Below, piece after piece: positions 63,766 through 64,000 of a stretch of DNA of 64,000 nucleotides; positions within the stretch are counted from its first letter, which is position 1, and every line of letters begins with the position of its first letter. A program made the position numbers and the translations under genes. The notes below the pieces were generated by a model. That model ran no database searches. It saw only the letters and a program-made list of their open reading frames with translations, and had not been told where the DNA came from. Source of the DNA: Pipra filicauda (taxonomy: Eukaryota > Chordata > Aves > Passeriformes > Pipridae); contig NW_024105087.1 in assembly GCF_003945595.2 (NCBI RefSeq), forward strand, positions 5,401,001 to 5,465,000. The letters are read 5' to 3'.

Positions 63766-64000
63766 AACACAAGAAAGCAAGAGGAGGGGCAGGCACTGAT
63801 CTCTTCTCTGCAGTGAACAGTGATATGATCCATGGGAATGGCCTGACATTGTGTCAAGGGAGGTTTAGGCTGGATACCAGGAAAAGGTTCTTCACCCAGA
63901 GGGTGTTTTGGCACTGGAACAGGCTCCCCAGGGCAGTGGTCACAGCACCAAGCCTGACAGAGTTCAAGGGGTGCTTGGACAATGCTCTCAGGCACATGGT
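63766..64000 (+). mobile_element. CR1 LINE 3' region, sense, cut by the window edge
   Basis: AGGTTTAGGCTGGATACCAG, GTTCTTCACCCAGAGGGTG, GGAACAGGCTCCCCAGGGCA and GTGGTCACAGCACC are sense CR1 sequence. The terminal GATGATCTTAAAGG part lies beyond 64,000. Confidence 0.93.

Noticed and set aside
54450..64000. Search for the long-isoform ELF2 first coding exons on the minus strand
   Set aside because: No MTSAVVD- or EPVPSARLEQ-like translation was found. They are assumed to lie beyond the window.

Overview
The window is vertebrate nuclear DNA and almost certainly avian. The main evidence is nine fragments of the bird/reptile CR1 LINE 3' end, together with small intron-rich genes behind CpG-island promoters. 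The species is not determinable from the sequence; a songbird or other neoavian would fit.

Layout. (1) About 1-14,013, minus strand: the 5' part of an AF4/FMR2-family gene, closest by eye to AFF1. It runs off the left edge. Its N-terminal exons (13,949-14,013; 11,694-11,814; 10,897-11,196) are followed by tandemly duplicated short exons. A pair carrying an SIEDILR / SPPKxxPSSTK motif is present twice. An exon carrying LSDSEESDDNQ is present four times, in four tandem genomic units (A-D). Exon phases were worked out by hand. They form an open frame, and the 55-nt repeated exon cannot be spliced twice in succession without a frameshift. A 50-bp minisatellite (15,768-16,105) sits next to a GC-rich presumptive promoter for this gene. 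(2) 16,261-22,635: spacer with no gene I can support. (3) 22,990-31,895, plus strand: NOCT (nocturnin), three coding exons, complete, 430 aa, with a TATA box inside a CpG island and a poly(A) signal at 31,874. (4) About 31,896-38,370: spacer between convergent genes. (5) 38,896-53,991, minus strand: ELF2, seven coding exons giving a complete 535-aa short-type (NERF-1-like) isoform with an intact ETS domain, starting in a large CpG island (about 53,000-54,400). (6) 54,450-64,000: AT-rich non-coding DNA upstream of the short-isoform start, ending in a CR1 copy cut by the window edge.

Roles. NOCT is a mitochondrial/cytosolic NADP(H) 2'-phosphatase under circadian control. ELF2 is an ETS transcription factor. 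AFF proteins scaffold super elongation complexes. NOCT-ELF2 adjacency is known vertebrate synteny. An AFF1-like gene beside NOCT is not an arrangement I recognise, and it is the most novel part of the window.
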